A program made the position numbers and the translations under genes. DNA of 9,147 nt. Source: Ghiorsea sp. (GTDB taxonomy: Bacteria; Pseudomonadota; Zetaproteobacteria; Mariprofundales; Mariprofundaceae). Each line of letters begins with the position of its first letter. Position 1 is the first letter of the stretch. The notes under the pieces were generated by a model that was not told the origin of the DNA, made no database searches, and worked only from the letters and a program-made list of their open reading frames with translations. The stretch is taken from contig JAJFLD010000162.1 in the NCBI GenBank assembly GCA_021772875.1, forward strand, positions 1-9,147, read 5' to 3'. Of the stretch, positions 1-6,524 are shown one piece after another.

Positions 1-9
1 GCGACCACA

Positions 10-1296
10 CTAAGCGCGCGAAGGCACTTCCGCTTTGCCTAGGGTGATAAAGTCGGAGCCGCCTGAAACTTCTTCAAATACGGTTTTGTTATCATCCAAG
101 GCATCACGCGATTGGTCAACATAAGCCAATTGCACAGTTTCACCTTTAATCATCTGACCTGCATCAGGTTGCTCTTGGCCTGTGAACATACGGAACAAGG
201 TGGTTTTACCCGCACCATTGGCGCCGATAATGCCCACGATGCCACCGCGCGGCAGACTAAAGTTTAAATCTTCAACCAAAACACGGTCGCCAAATCCTTT
301 ACGGATGTTTTCAGCTTGGAAAACGATGTCACCCAAACGCTCTCCCGCAGGGATAAAGATTTGTTTGGTGGCATTGCGTTGCTGCACTTCTTTGCTTGCC
401 AACTCATCAAAGGCTTTAAGACGCGCTTTGGATTTGGCATGACGGCCTTTGGTGCCTTGGCGCACCCATTCCAACTCTTCTTTAATCGCTTTTTGGCGCG
501 AAGACTCTTCTTTGCTCTCTTGGCTTAGGCGTGCATCTTTTTGCTCAAGCCATGATGAGTAGTTGCCTTCAAAAGGAATCCCTTTGCCGCGATCAAGCTC
601 TAAAATCCAGCCAGCCACATTGTCCAAGAAATACCTATCATGCGTCACGGCAACCACTGTGCCTGTATAGTCGTGCAAGAAACGCTCCAACCATGCTACG
701 GATTCAGCATCCAAATGGTTGGTAGGCTCATCAAGCAGTATCATGTCTGGGTTGGACAACAAAAGGCGGCACAAGGCCACACGGCGGCGCTCACCACCAG
801 AGAGCTTGGTGACATCGGCATCCCACTCAGGGAGGCGCAGCGCATCGGCTGCGATATCAAGCTTGCGTTGCAAATCATGACCATCAGCAGCATTGATAAT
901 ATCTTCAAGTTTGGCTTGTTTCTTGGCGAGTGCATCAAAGTCGGCATCGGGCTCGGCATAGGCTGCATAGACTGCATCCAAATCAGCCAAAGCATCTTTC
1001 ACTTCTTTGACGGCTTCTTCCACATTGCCGCGCACATCTTTGGTGGGGTCTAGCTCTGGCTCTTGCGCCAAGTAGCCAATCTTGATGCCATCAGCAGGTC
1101 GTGCTTCACCCAAAATTTCGGTGTCTAAGCCAGCCATGATTTTAAGTAGGGTTGATTTACCAGAACCATTCAAACCCAACACGCCAATCTTGGCCCCTGG
1201 GAAAAATGATAACCAAATATCATCGAGAATTTTCTTTTTACCGCCAACAACTTTGCCAACGCCTTGCATGGTGTAGATATACTGATGTTCTGCCAT
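10..1296 (-). CDS. ettA: Energy-dependent translational throttle protein EttA (ABC-F ATPase), apparently truncated by an amber codon
   Basis: This is a soluble ABC-F ATPase. In E. coli EttA binds the ribosomal E site and gates entry into elongation according to the ATP/ADP ratio. Visible in the 428 residues: first ATPase domain with Walker A GLNGSGKS (41-48), signature LSGGE (165-169) and Walker B LLDEPTNHLD (187-196, Glu190); an arm insertion around 95-140; a charged linker around 245-310; second Walker A GANGAGKT (358-365). The reading frame stops at TAG (bases 12-10) just after PSRA, where E. coli EttA continues AYVGRF to about 555 residues. The next three codons read C-G-R, so the frame looks preserved after the stop. 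The second signature and second Walker B would be lost. The stop may be a real nonsense mutation or an error near a sequence end. The ATG lies 9 bases after xerD, and the best Shine-Dalgarno (AAGAGGGG) lies in the last xerD codons, suggesting coupled translation. Family assignment is near certain; integrity is uncertain. Confidence 0.93.
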   Translation of the reverse strand: MAEHQYIYTMQGVGKVVGGKKKILDDIWLSFFPGAKIGVLGLNGSGKSTLLKIMAGLDTEILGEARPADGIKIGYLAQEPELDPTKDVRGNVEEAVKEVKDALADLDAVYAAYAEPDADFDALAKKQAKLEDIINAADGHDLQRKLDIAADALRLPEWDADVTKLSGGERRRVALCRLLLSNPDMILLDEPTNHLDAESVAWLERFLHDYTGTVVAVTHDRYFLDNVAGWILELDRGKGIPFEGNYSSWLEQKDARLSQESKEESSRQKAIKEELEWVRQGTKGRHAKSKARLKAFDELASKEVQQRNATKQIFIPAGERLGDIVFQAENIRKGFGDRVLVEDLNFSLPRGGIVGIIGANGAGKTTLFRMFTGQEQPDAGQMIKGETVQLAYVDQSRDALDDNKTVFEEVSGGSDFITLGKAEVPSRA

Positions 1297-1305
1297 TTGA
1301 ATTTC

Positions 1306-2208
1306 TTAACCCCTCTTTTTGCCCATTGGATGTGAGCGATTCACTTCATCGTGCAACTGGGTGCGCGAAACATGCGTATAAATCTCAGTTGTGGTGATGT
1401 TTTCATGCCCAAGCAATGTTTGTACTACTCGCAAGTCTGCACCATGATTCAACAAATGTGTAGCAAAGGCATGGCGCAAGACGTGTGGTGATGGCAGCGG
1501 TGATATGCCCGCTTGTATGGCATATTGATGTACACATTGCCACAGCGTTTGACGTGTTAAATGTTTACCACGGCTAGGAAAGACATAAATACTTTTGTCT
1601 TTACGCCTTGCCAACCAAACATTCAGCCATTCTTCTGCTTCATCACCATAAGGCACTTCACGCTCCTTATTACCTTTACCAATCACTCTCAGCGTTTGCT
1701 GTATACGATTAATATTGTTGATCTTCAGCCCTGCCAACTCTGAAACACGTAAACCCGTGGCATACAACAACTCCAATAAACATCTATCGCGAATACCTTT
1801 GTTGGTGGTTGTGTTTGGTGCTAAAAGTAATGCTTCAACATCTGCTTCACTCATATGTTTGGGCAAACGCAATGATGACATCACACGCATCACATCTTGT
1901 AGCGGAAAATCATCGCGCATTTTTTCATTCTGCAAATAATGAAACCATGTCGCCATGGCACTGCGCTGCCGCTGAATACTGCTATGAGCCAAACTTTTCT
2001 TTTGTAATAAGGTTAAATACGCTCTGACATGCTCTGCCGTGGCCGTAAACGCTGAGCTTGAGGCATCTTGTGAGTGCACAAAGGCCTGAAAAGATAATAC
2101 ATCAGATAAGTAGGCCTCAACCGTTAACGATGACCAGCCATAAAGCATGGCCATACGCTGTAATATACCTTCAATTTTTTCTTTATGAGTCATCGTTATG
2201 TCTTGCAT
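1306..2208 (-). CDS. xerD: Site-specific tyrosine recombinase XerD
   Basis: This tyrosine recombinase acts with XerC at the dif site to resolve chromosome dimers, under FtsK control, in known systems. The 300 residues match the usual Xer length. An N-terminal SAM-like DNA-binding domain spans about 10-100 and the catalytic domain about 115-295. The full catalytic set is present: Arg154 (ATGLRVSEL), Lys178 (IGKGNKE), His242 and Arg245 (PHVLRHAFATHLLNHGADLR), His268 (LLGH) and Tyr277 (EIYTHV). The block from SPHVLRH to LLGH is almost identical to E. coli XerD as I remember it, so I prefer XerD to XerC or a phage integrase; no phage genes lie nearby. The start is uncertain: ATG at 2208 has no clear Shine-Dalgarno, and ATG at 2193 would remove only five residues. 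It lies about 21 bases after the antiporter gene and 9 before ettA, probably in one operon. Confidence 0.93.
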   Translation of the reverse strand: MQDITMTHKEKIEGILQRMAMLYGWSSLTVEAYLSDVLSFQAFVHSQDASSSAFTATAEHVRAYLTLLQKKSLAHSSIQRQRSAMATWFHYLQNEKMRDDFPLQDVMRVMSSLRLPKHMSEADVEALLLAPNTTTNKGIRDRCLLELLYATGLRVSELAGLKINNINRIQQTLRVIGKGNKEREVPYGDEAEEWLNVWLARRKDKSIYVFPSRGKHLTRQTLWQCVHQYAIQAGISPLPSPHVLRHAFATHLLNHGADLRVVQTLLGHENITTTEIYTHVSRTQLHDEVNRSHPMGKKRG

Positions 2209-2229
2209 ACAAGCAAGACAATAACAGAA

Positions 2230-3612
2230 TTAATGTGCTTCTTCTTCCTTTTCTTTCAAGAAAATTTCAGCATTTTTACCGATGATGATTAATAATATCG
2301 TCGAATAAATAAATGTGGAAAGCATAATCACACCAATAACGATGGCCGTAAACATCTCAATGTGTGCAAATGTTGGTGGAATCATCATCAACATCACAAT
2401 GGATAAACCACCTTTAATACCCGCAAAAGTTAACACACCCCACCAACGAAAATTAACACTTGTCATCTTGGTGGTTTGGTTGGTAATCAAAGCAAATTTT
2501 GCCATCATCAAAGCGCGAATCACGGTAGTGGCTAAAAACATCACAATAATTTCAGTTTTGTATTTCCACATCATGTCCAAATCAATCACTTCAGCCATAG
2601 CCACAAACAAAACGGTATTGGCAACCACTGCCAGCAATTGGACATCTTCTTTGGTACGCAGATGACGCTCCCGCTCTTCTACAGTGGCTTTGATTTTATT
2701 GAAAATCACTGTAATCACATTTGCTGAAGAGCTTGTTTTATCTGATTCTAATTGCAGCTCGGCGGCTTCTTGCTCTAGCTCTGCATCACTATTCTCTACC
2801 GCTTGTGTCATCATATGGTTCAAAGTGATGATGGCAAAAATACATGCTAAAATACCTGATAAATGCAAGTGTGAATGGGCTCCAAACATATTCAAGAACA
2901 CATAAAAATATTCAGCCATTTCAAAGGCACCGTAACCCGATAAAAGTACAATCATCAATTCGGCTATTCTATTGGTCGTTATTTTCATCAATATTAAGCC
3001 TATATATCCGATGATAATGCCCACAAGCGCAGAACCCAAAACAACAATAAAACTAATCTCTGCCACATATGCAACTGTAATGCCTTCACCATCTAAGGCA
3101 TAAAGGCCAATAAAAACAAAAACAATCAATGCTGTTGCATCGTTGAACAAACTCTCCCCTTCAGCCAATATTTTAAGGCGGTGAGGAAGCTCGAAATTGG
3201 AAAAAATACTTACAACAGAAACGGGGTCGGTGGCAAGCACCATAGCAAACAATAATACAATTGCTGCCGTAGAAAGTTGATATTGCCCAAATAAAGTGTC
3301 TGCGGTTAACAAAGCCAAACCAACAGATAAAGAAACAGCAATCACTGCCAAATAAAACAAACTAAAACCATGCTCTTTCAAATCAGCAATGGTGAGCTCT
3401 AAAGAATCCGTAATCAACAAAACGGGCAACAGGAGCAATACCAGGGCTGCAAAATGCGTTGTATCACCCGTCAACATAGGGGTACCCGCAAATAAATAGT
3501 GCGTAATAAACGAAAGGCCTATCAAACCCAGTGGTGAAGGTATTTTAAACTTTTCTTCTAAAAGCAATGCTATGAATAATATTCCAGAAATTACCAATAA
3601 TGTGACAACCAT
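2230..3612 (-). CDS. CPA1-family Na+(K+)/H+ antiporter
   Basis: This is an inner-membrane cation/proton exchanger of the monovalent cation:proton antiporter 1 family (NhaP/NHE-like), for pH and salt balance. From the chosen start it has 460 residues with roughly a dozen hydrophobic segments. The ion-site motifs are ATDPVSVVSIF (Asp129) and EGESLFNDATAL (Asn157-Asp158), the Asn-Asp pair typical of electroneutral CPA1 members. The late motif reads AGIKGGLS (398-404), with Lys400 where NHE-type proteins usually have Arg in GLRGA. A hydrophilic, Glu-rich stretch (about 268-325) interrupts the membrane segments. The frame stays open upstream to an ATG at 3717 and a TTG at 3729. I chose ATG 3612 because GAGAGGG lies 9 bases upstream and the first membrane helix begins at once, whereas the ATG at 3717 has no clear ribosome site. 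The transported ion cannot be told from sequence. Confidence 0.88.
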   Translation of the reverse strand: MVVTLLVISGILFIALLLEEKFKIPSPLGLIGLSFITHYLFAGTPMLTGDTTHFAALVLLLLPVLLITDSLELTIADLKEHGFSLFYLAVIAVSLSVGLALLTADTLFGQYQLSTAAIVLLFAMVLATDPVSVVSIFSNFELPHRLKILAEGESLFNDATALIVFVFIGLYALDGEGITVAYVAEISFIVVLGSALVGIIIGYIGLILMKITTNRIAELMIVLLSGYGAFEMAEYFYVFLNMFGAHSHLHLSGILACIFAIITLNHMMTQAVENSDAELEQEAAELQLESDKTSSSANVITVIFNKIKATVEERERHLRTKEDVQLLAVVANTVLFVAMAEVIDLDMMWKYKTEIIVMFLATTVIRALMMAKFALITNQTTKMTSVNFRWWGVLTFAGIKGGLSIVMLMMIPPTFAHIEMFTAIVIGVIMLSTFIYSTILLIIIGKNAEIFLKEKEEEAH

Positions 3613-3621
3613 TTTTTTTAA

Positions 3622-3628
3622 CCCTCTC
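3622..3628 (-). promoter_or_regulatory. Ribosome binding site that decides the antiporter start
   Basis: The minus strand reads GAGAGGG, with 9 bases to the ATG at 3612. The upstream in-frame candidates (ATG 3717, TTG 3729) lack a comparable site. This is why the 460-residue form is preferred over a longer product. Confidence 0.6.
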
Positions 3629-3669
3629 TCGCTCAAATAATAGCCTAAACTATAAACAAAACCTAGCTC

Positions 3670-3684
3670 CAGAGCACTGCTCTG
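3670..3684. repeat. 15-base palindrome upstream of the antiporter start
   Basis: CAGAGCACTGCTCTG has two perfect 7-base arms around one central base. It lies about 58 bases before the preferred antiporter start, so it would fall in the 5' untranslated leader or promoter region. It could be an operator half-site pair or a small RNA hairpin. It matches the core of the nearby pnp terminator with three loop bases removed. Confidence 0.6.
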
Positions 3685-3712
3685 AATACTTTTCCCTAAA
3701 ATACTTTTAAAT

Positions 3713-3742
3713 GCCATAGCACAAAACAAGCCAACTTATCAA
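3713..3742 (-). promoter_or_regulatory. Weak candidate promoter for the antiporter-xerD-ettA unit
   Basis: On the minus strand TTGATA (3742-3737, five of six to the -35 consensus) is followed after 18 bases by TATGGC (3718-3713, only three of six to the -10 consensus). It sits just after the pnp terminator, where a promoter is expected, and would place the palindrome in the leader. The -10 match is poor, so this is tentative. Confidence 0.2.
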
Positions 3743-3750
3743 ACAAGCAT

Positions 3751-3782
3751 AAAAAAAGGCAGAGCGTAAGTGCTCTGCCTTT
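3751..3782 (-). terminator. Rho-independent terminator after pnp
   Basis: A perfect 11-base stem (3755-3765 pairing with 3772-3782) closes a 6-base loop. Read on the minus strand it is followed by an uninterrupted run of seven T (3757-3751, partly inside the stem). It lies about 40 bases after the pnp stop codon and separates pnp from the antiporter unit. Confidence 0.9.
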
Positions 3783-3794
3783 CCCTATTTTTCA

Positions 3795-3815
3795 AGCTTT
3801 TAAAGCTTTTAAAGC
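3795..3815. repeat. Short tandem repeat in the pnp 3' untranslated region
   Basis: Two perfect copies of AGCTTTTAA follow each other, and a third begins (AGC). With one base to the left, the segment contains the inverted arms AAGCTTT and AAAGCTT around one base, so the RNA could fold into a small A/U-rich hairpin. It lies between the pnp stop and its terminator. It may simply be replication slippage. Confidence 0.6.
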
Positions 3816-3820
3816 AGTGA

Positions 3821-5926
3821 TTAAGCTTCTTCTGCTTCTTCCAACAAAGCTTTCATCGACAAACGAATTTTACCGCTGCGATCAACTTCCAATACTTTCA
3901 CTTGAACAACATCACCTTCGCTCAATTCATCGGCAACCTTTTCAACACGTTTGGTCGCGATTTGAGAAATATGCACAAGCCCATCGGTTTGACCCAAAAT
4001 GCGTACAAATGCACCAAAATCCATCACTTTAACCACAGTGCCTTCATAAGTTGCGCCGACTTCAACTTCAGCCACAATGTCTTCAATCATTTTCTTCGCA
4101 GCTTGACCAGCATCACCAGTCACCGCAAAGATGGTGATGGTTCCATCATCAGCAATATCCACTTTAGCACCTGTTGCTTCAACGATACCACGAATCACTT
4201 TACCACCGGCACCAATCACTTCACGGATCTTGTCCGATTTGATTTTCATGGTGAACATACGTGGTGCATGATCTGCAACATCAGAACGTGCTTGTGTCAT
4301 ACACTTGGCCATTTCACCCAAAATATGCATACGGCCACCATTGGCTTGAGCCAAAGCTTCACGCATGATTTCACGCGTCAAACCACCGATTTTAATGTCC
4401 AATTGAAGTGTAGTAACGCCTTCAGAAGTACCTGCAACTTTAAAGTCCATATCACCAAGATGATCTTCATCACCCAAAATATCAGACAATACTGCATAAC
4501 CATCTTTTTCTAAGATAAGACCCATGGCAATACCAGCAACAGGCGCTTTGATAGGCACACCAGCATCCATCATCGCAAGCGAAGTACCACAAACAGATGC
4601 CATGGATGATGAACCATTCGACTCTGTAATTTCAGAAACAGAACGGATGGCATAACCAAATGCTTCCATGCTTGGCAATACCGCTTCAATACCGCGTTTT
4701 GCCAAACGACCATGACCAATTTCACGGCGACCTGGAGGGCCCATGCGACGCGCTTCACCTACAGAGTAAGGTGGGAAGTTGTAGTGCAACATGAAACGCT
4801 GCTTAGTCACACCTTCCAAGCTTTCTGTGGTTTGCATATCCGATTCAGTACCTAAAGTGATGGTCACCAAAGCTTGGGTTTCACCACGGGTAAACAAAGC
4901 TGAACCATGTGTGCTTGGTAATACGCCAACTTGGCAATCAATGGCACGTACATCAGAAGTAGCGCGACCATCAATGCGTGGGTTGCCATCAATGATAGAG
5001 CGACGAACAACCGACTTCTCTAAGCTCTTCATCGCAGAAGAAACATCATTGCTTGTATACTCGCCTGGATTTTCTTCAGTACCTACGAATTTTTCAACTG
5101 ACGCTGCACGAATAGCTTCTAATTTTGTTGAACGCGCAGATTTATCTACGATGCCATAAGCTTCGCGTACATCTGCTTCAAAAGCTGCATTGATAGCAGT
5201 TTGAACGTCTGCATTACCCGCTAAAGCAACCACTAATTTTTCTTTACCTGCATCTTTCGCCAAAGCTTCAATGGCATCAATAACAGGCGCATAACCTTCT
5301 TGACCGAAGATAATAGCATCAATCATTTTCTCTTCAGACAATTCTTTGGCTTCAGACTCAATCATCAATACCGCATCGCGAGTACCGGCTACAATCAAAT
5401 CAAGATCAGAGTTTTCCATTTGTTGGTATGTTGGGTTCAACACAAATTCACCATCAATCAAACCAACACGTGAAGCTGCAATAGGCTCAGCAAATGGGAT
5501 GTCAGAAATGGCCAATGCTGCAGATACAGCATTGATTGCAATAATGTCAGGGTTGGTTGCATCATCTGCTGAAATAACAGTTGCAATCACTTGGGTTTCA
5601 TGAAAATAACCTTTAGGAAACAATGGGCGGATAGGTCGATCTATCAAACGCGAGGTTAATGTTTCTTTTTCTGATGGGCGGCCTTCACGTTTTACAAAAC
5701 CACCAAGGAAACGACCTGCTGCATATGTTTTCTCTTGGTAATGCACTGTCAAAGGCATGAAATCTACGCCTTGCAGTGGTGTTTTTGCTGCAGTTGCAGC
5801 TACATGGACAACAACATCGCCCACTTGTGCTAAAATTGAACCACCAGCTTGACGTGCAACACGGCCCGTTTCAAAGCTGATTTCGCGACCGGCAACCGTC
5901 GCCTTACTTGTTTTAATATTAAACAT
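3821..5926 (-). CDS. pnp: Polynucleotide phosphorylase (PNPase)
   Basis: This enzyme degrades RNA from the 3' end using phosphate, releasing nucleoside diphosphates, and can run in reverse to add tails. It works as a cytoplasmic trimer and often joins the RNA degradosome. The 701 residues show the full domain order: first RNase PH fold (about 1-140), helical linker (about 240-310), second RNase PH fold (about 315-545), KH domain (about 557-615, GAGG loop 572-575) and S1 domain (about 622-692). In the second core, ITESNGSSSMASVCG (433-447) and DILGDEDHLGDMDF (482-495) carry Asp486 and Asp492, matching the catalytic aspartates of E. coli in position. Start ATG 5926 is supported by AAAGGAAG just upstream. 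It follows rpsO as in many bacteria, with a terminator-like hairpin in the gap. A strong terminator follows. No defect is seen. Confidence 0.98.
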   Translation of the reverse strand: MFNIKTSKATVAGREISFETGRVARQAGGSILAQVGDVVVHVAATAAKTPLQGVDFMPLTVHYQEKTYAAGRFLGGFVKREGRPSEKETLTSRLIDRPIRPLFPKGYFHETQVIATVISADDATNPDIIAINAVSAALAISDIPFAEPIAASRVGLIDGEFVLNPTYQQMENSDLDLIVAGTRDAVLMIESEAKELSEEKMIDAIIFGQEGYAPVIDAIEALAKDAGKEKLVVALAGNADVQTAINAAFEADVREAYGIVDKSARSTKLEAIRAASVEKFVGTEENPGEYTSNDVSSAMKSLEKSVVRRSIIDGNPRIDGRATSDVRAIDCQVGVLPSTHGSALFTRGETQALVTITLGTESDMQTTESLEGVTKQRFMLHYNFPPYSVGEARRMGPPGRREIGHGRLAKRGIEAVLPSMEAFGYAIRSVSEITESNGSSSMASVCGTSLAMMDAGVPIKAPVAGIAMGLILEKDGYAVLSDILGDEDHLGDMDFKVAGTSEGVTTLQLDIKIGGLTREIMREALAQANGGRMHILGEMAKCMTQARSDVADHAPRMFTMKIKSDKIREVIGAGGKVIRGIVEATGAKVDIADDGTITIFAVTGDAGQAAKKMIEDIVAEVEVGATYEGTVVKVMDFGAFVRILGQTDGLVHISQIATKRVEKVADELSEGDVVQVKVLEVDRSGKIRLSMKALLEEAEEA

Positions 5927-6027
5927 AATCTTCCTTTCACGAGCCCCTGCCCGCGCATTTATTTTTTCTATTCCTTACCTACTATGGAACCTTAACGTGC
6001 ATTCCCTATCATGCTACACAATCACAT

Positions 6028-6056
6028 AAAGAAAAAGCGACCCTAAGGCCGCTTTC
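6028..6056 (-). terminator. Rho-independent terminator or attenuator between rpsO and pnp
   Basis: On the minus strand AAAGCGGCC pairs with GGTCGCTTT over 9 positions (one G-U pair) around a 4-base loop, then T-rich sequence (TTTTTCTTT counting the stem end). It begins about 15 bases after the rpsO stop. In E. coli a terminator at this place lets part of the transcripts through into pnp, and the same role is inferred here. Confidence 0.8.
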
Positions 6057-6070
6057 TCCATATAAACTTA

Positions 6071-6340
6071 TTAACGACGCAAACCTAAACGCTCAATCAA
6101 GTTGCGATAACGACCGAAGTCTTCACCTTTAAGGTATTTCAACAAGTTACGACGTTGACCTACCATTTTCAACAAACCACGACGCGAATGATGATCTTTG
6201 TGGTTATCTTTGAAGTGACCTGAAAGACCGTTGATACGTGTTGTCAAAAGTGCAACCTGCACTTCTGGTGAACCTGTATCGCCTTCTTTAATGGCATATT
6301 CAGCCATCACTTCATTTTTTTGTTCTGTTGTCAAAGACAT
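6071..6340 (-). CDS. rpsO: 30S ribosomal protein S15
   Basis: S15 is a primary 16S rRNA-binding protein that organises the central domain (platform) of the small subunit. The 89 residues equal the E. coli length exactly, and the protein matches throughout: DTGSPEVQVALLTTRIN (21-37), GHFKDNHKDHHSRRGLL (41-57) with the rRNA-contacting His42 and Asp49, and the C-terminus LIERLGLRR. The frame is open for 50 more codons upstream to 6490, but S15 begins MSLTTEQ and AAGGA lies 7 bases before this ATG, so 6340 is the start. It precedes pnp, as in many bacteria. In E. coli S15 represses its own translation by binding its mRNA leader; whether that holds here cannot be shown by eye. Confidence 0.98.
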   Translation of the reverse strand: MSLTTEQKNEVMAEYAIKEGDTGSPEVQVALLTTRINGLSGHFKDNHKDHHSRRGLLKMVGQRRNLLKYLKGEDFGRYRNLIERLGLRR

Positions 6341-6347
6341 GTTATTT

Positions 6348-6352
6348 TCCTT
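6348..6352 (-). promoter_or_regulatory. rpsO: rpsO ribosome binding site that decides the start
   Basis: AAGGA on the minus strand lies 7 bases before ATG 6340. Together with the known S15 N-terminus it rules out the 50-codon upstream extension of the open frame. Confidence 0.75.
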
Positions 6353-6410
6353 GTGTTTCTTATACTCACTACAACCCGAGAGAACATGCGGAACACATAA
6401 AACCCCAGCA

Positions 6411-6438
6411 TTGAGCGGATGCGCAGCATAACTATAGG
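6411..6438 (+). promoter_or_regulatory. Candidate promoter for the acyltransferase gene
   Basis: TTGAGC (6411-6416) and TATAGG (6433-6438) are spaced by 16 bases on the plus strand, each matching four of six consensus positions. It would start transcription about 80 bases before ATG 6525. It overlaps the opposite candidate promoter of rpsO. The match is modest. Confidence 0.25.
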
Positions 6439-6453
6439 CCGGTGGTAAGTCAA
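6425..6453 (-). promoter_or_regulatory. Candidate sigma-70 promoter for rpsO
   Basis: On the minus strand TTGACT (6453-6448, five of six) is followed after exactly 17 bases by TATGCT (6430-6425, four of six). Transcription would begin near 6418, giving a leader of nearly 80 bases before rpsO, long enough for regulation by S15. The position and spacing are good, but the assignment is by eye only. Confidence 0.45.
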
Positions 6454-6524
6454 AGCTATTCAACACTATACAAGCACCTCTGGCTACCACCCAGCCAAAA
6501 TTAGGACGCTATCACAATGCTGTC

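Noticed and set aside
640..1053. 137-codon plus-strand open frame inside ettA
   Set aside because: It is antisense to conserved ATPase motifs and has no ribosome site or recognisable domain.
1306..2208. XerD-like gene as a phage or integron integrase
   Set aside because: The C-terminal block matches cellular XerD very closely, and no attachment site, cassette array or phage gene lies nearby.
3902..4513. 203-codon plus-strand open frame inside pnp
   Set aside because: It is fully antisense to a strongly conserved enzyme gene, has a biased composition rich in His, Asn, Thr and Phe, and shows no recognisable motif. It is a shadow of pnp codon use.
6341..6490. 50-codon N-terminal extension of S15
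   Set aside because: S15 is 89 residues in bacteria, begins MSLTTEQ here and has a ribosome site directly before that ATG. The extension covers the promoter and leader.
6481..6497. Inverted repeat TGGCT-N7-AGCCA before the acyltransferase
   Set aside because: Five-base arms are too short to rise above chance, and no second copy is seen.
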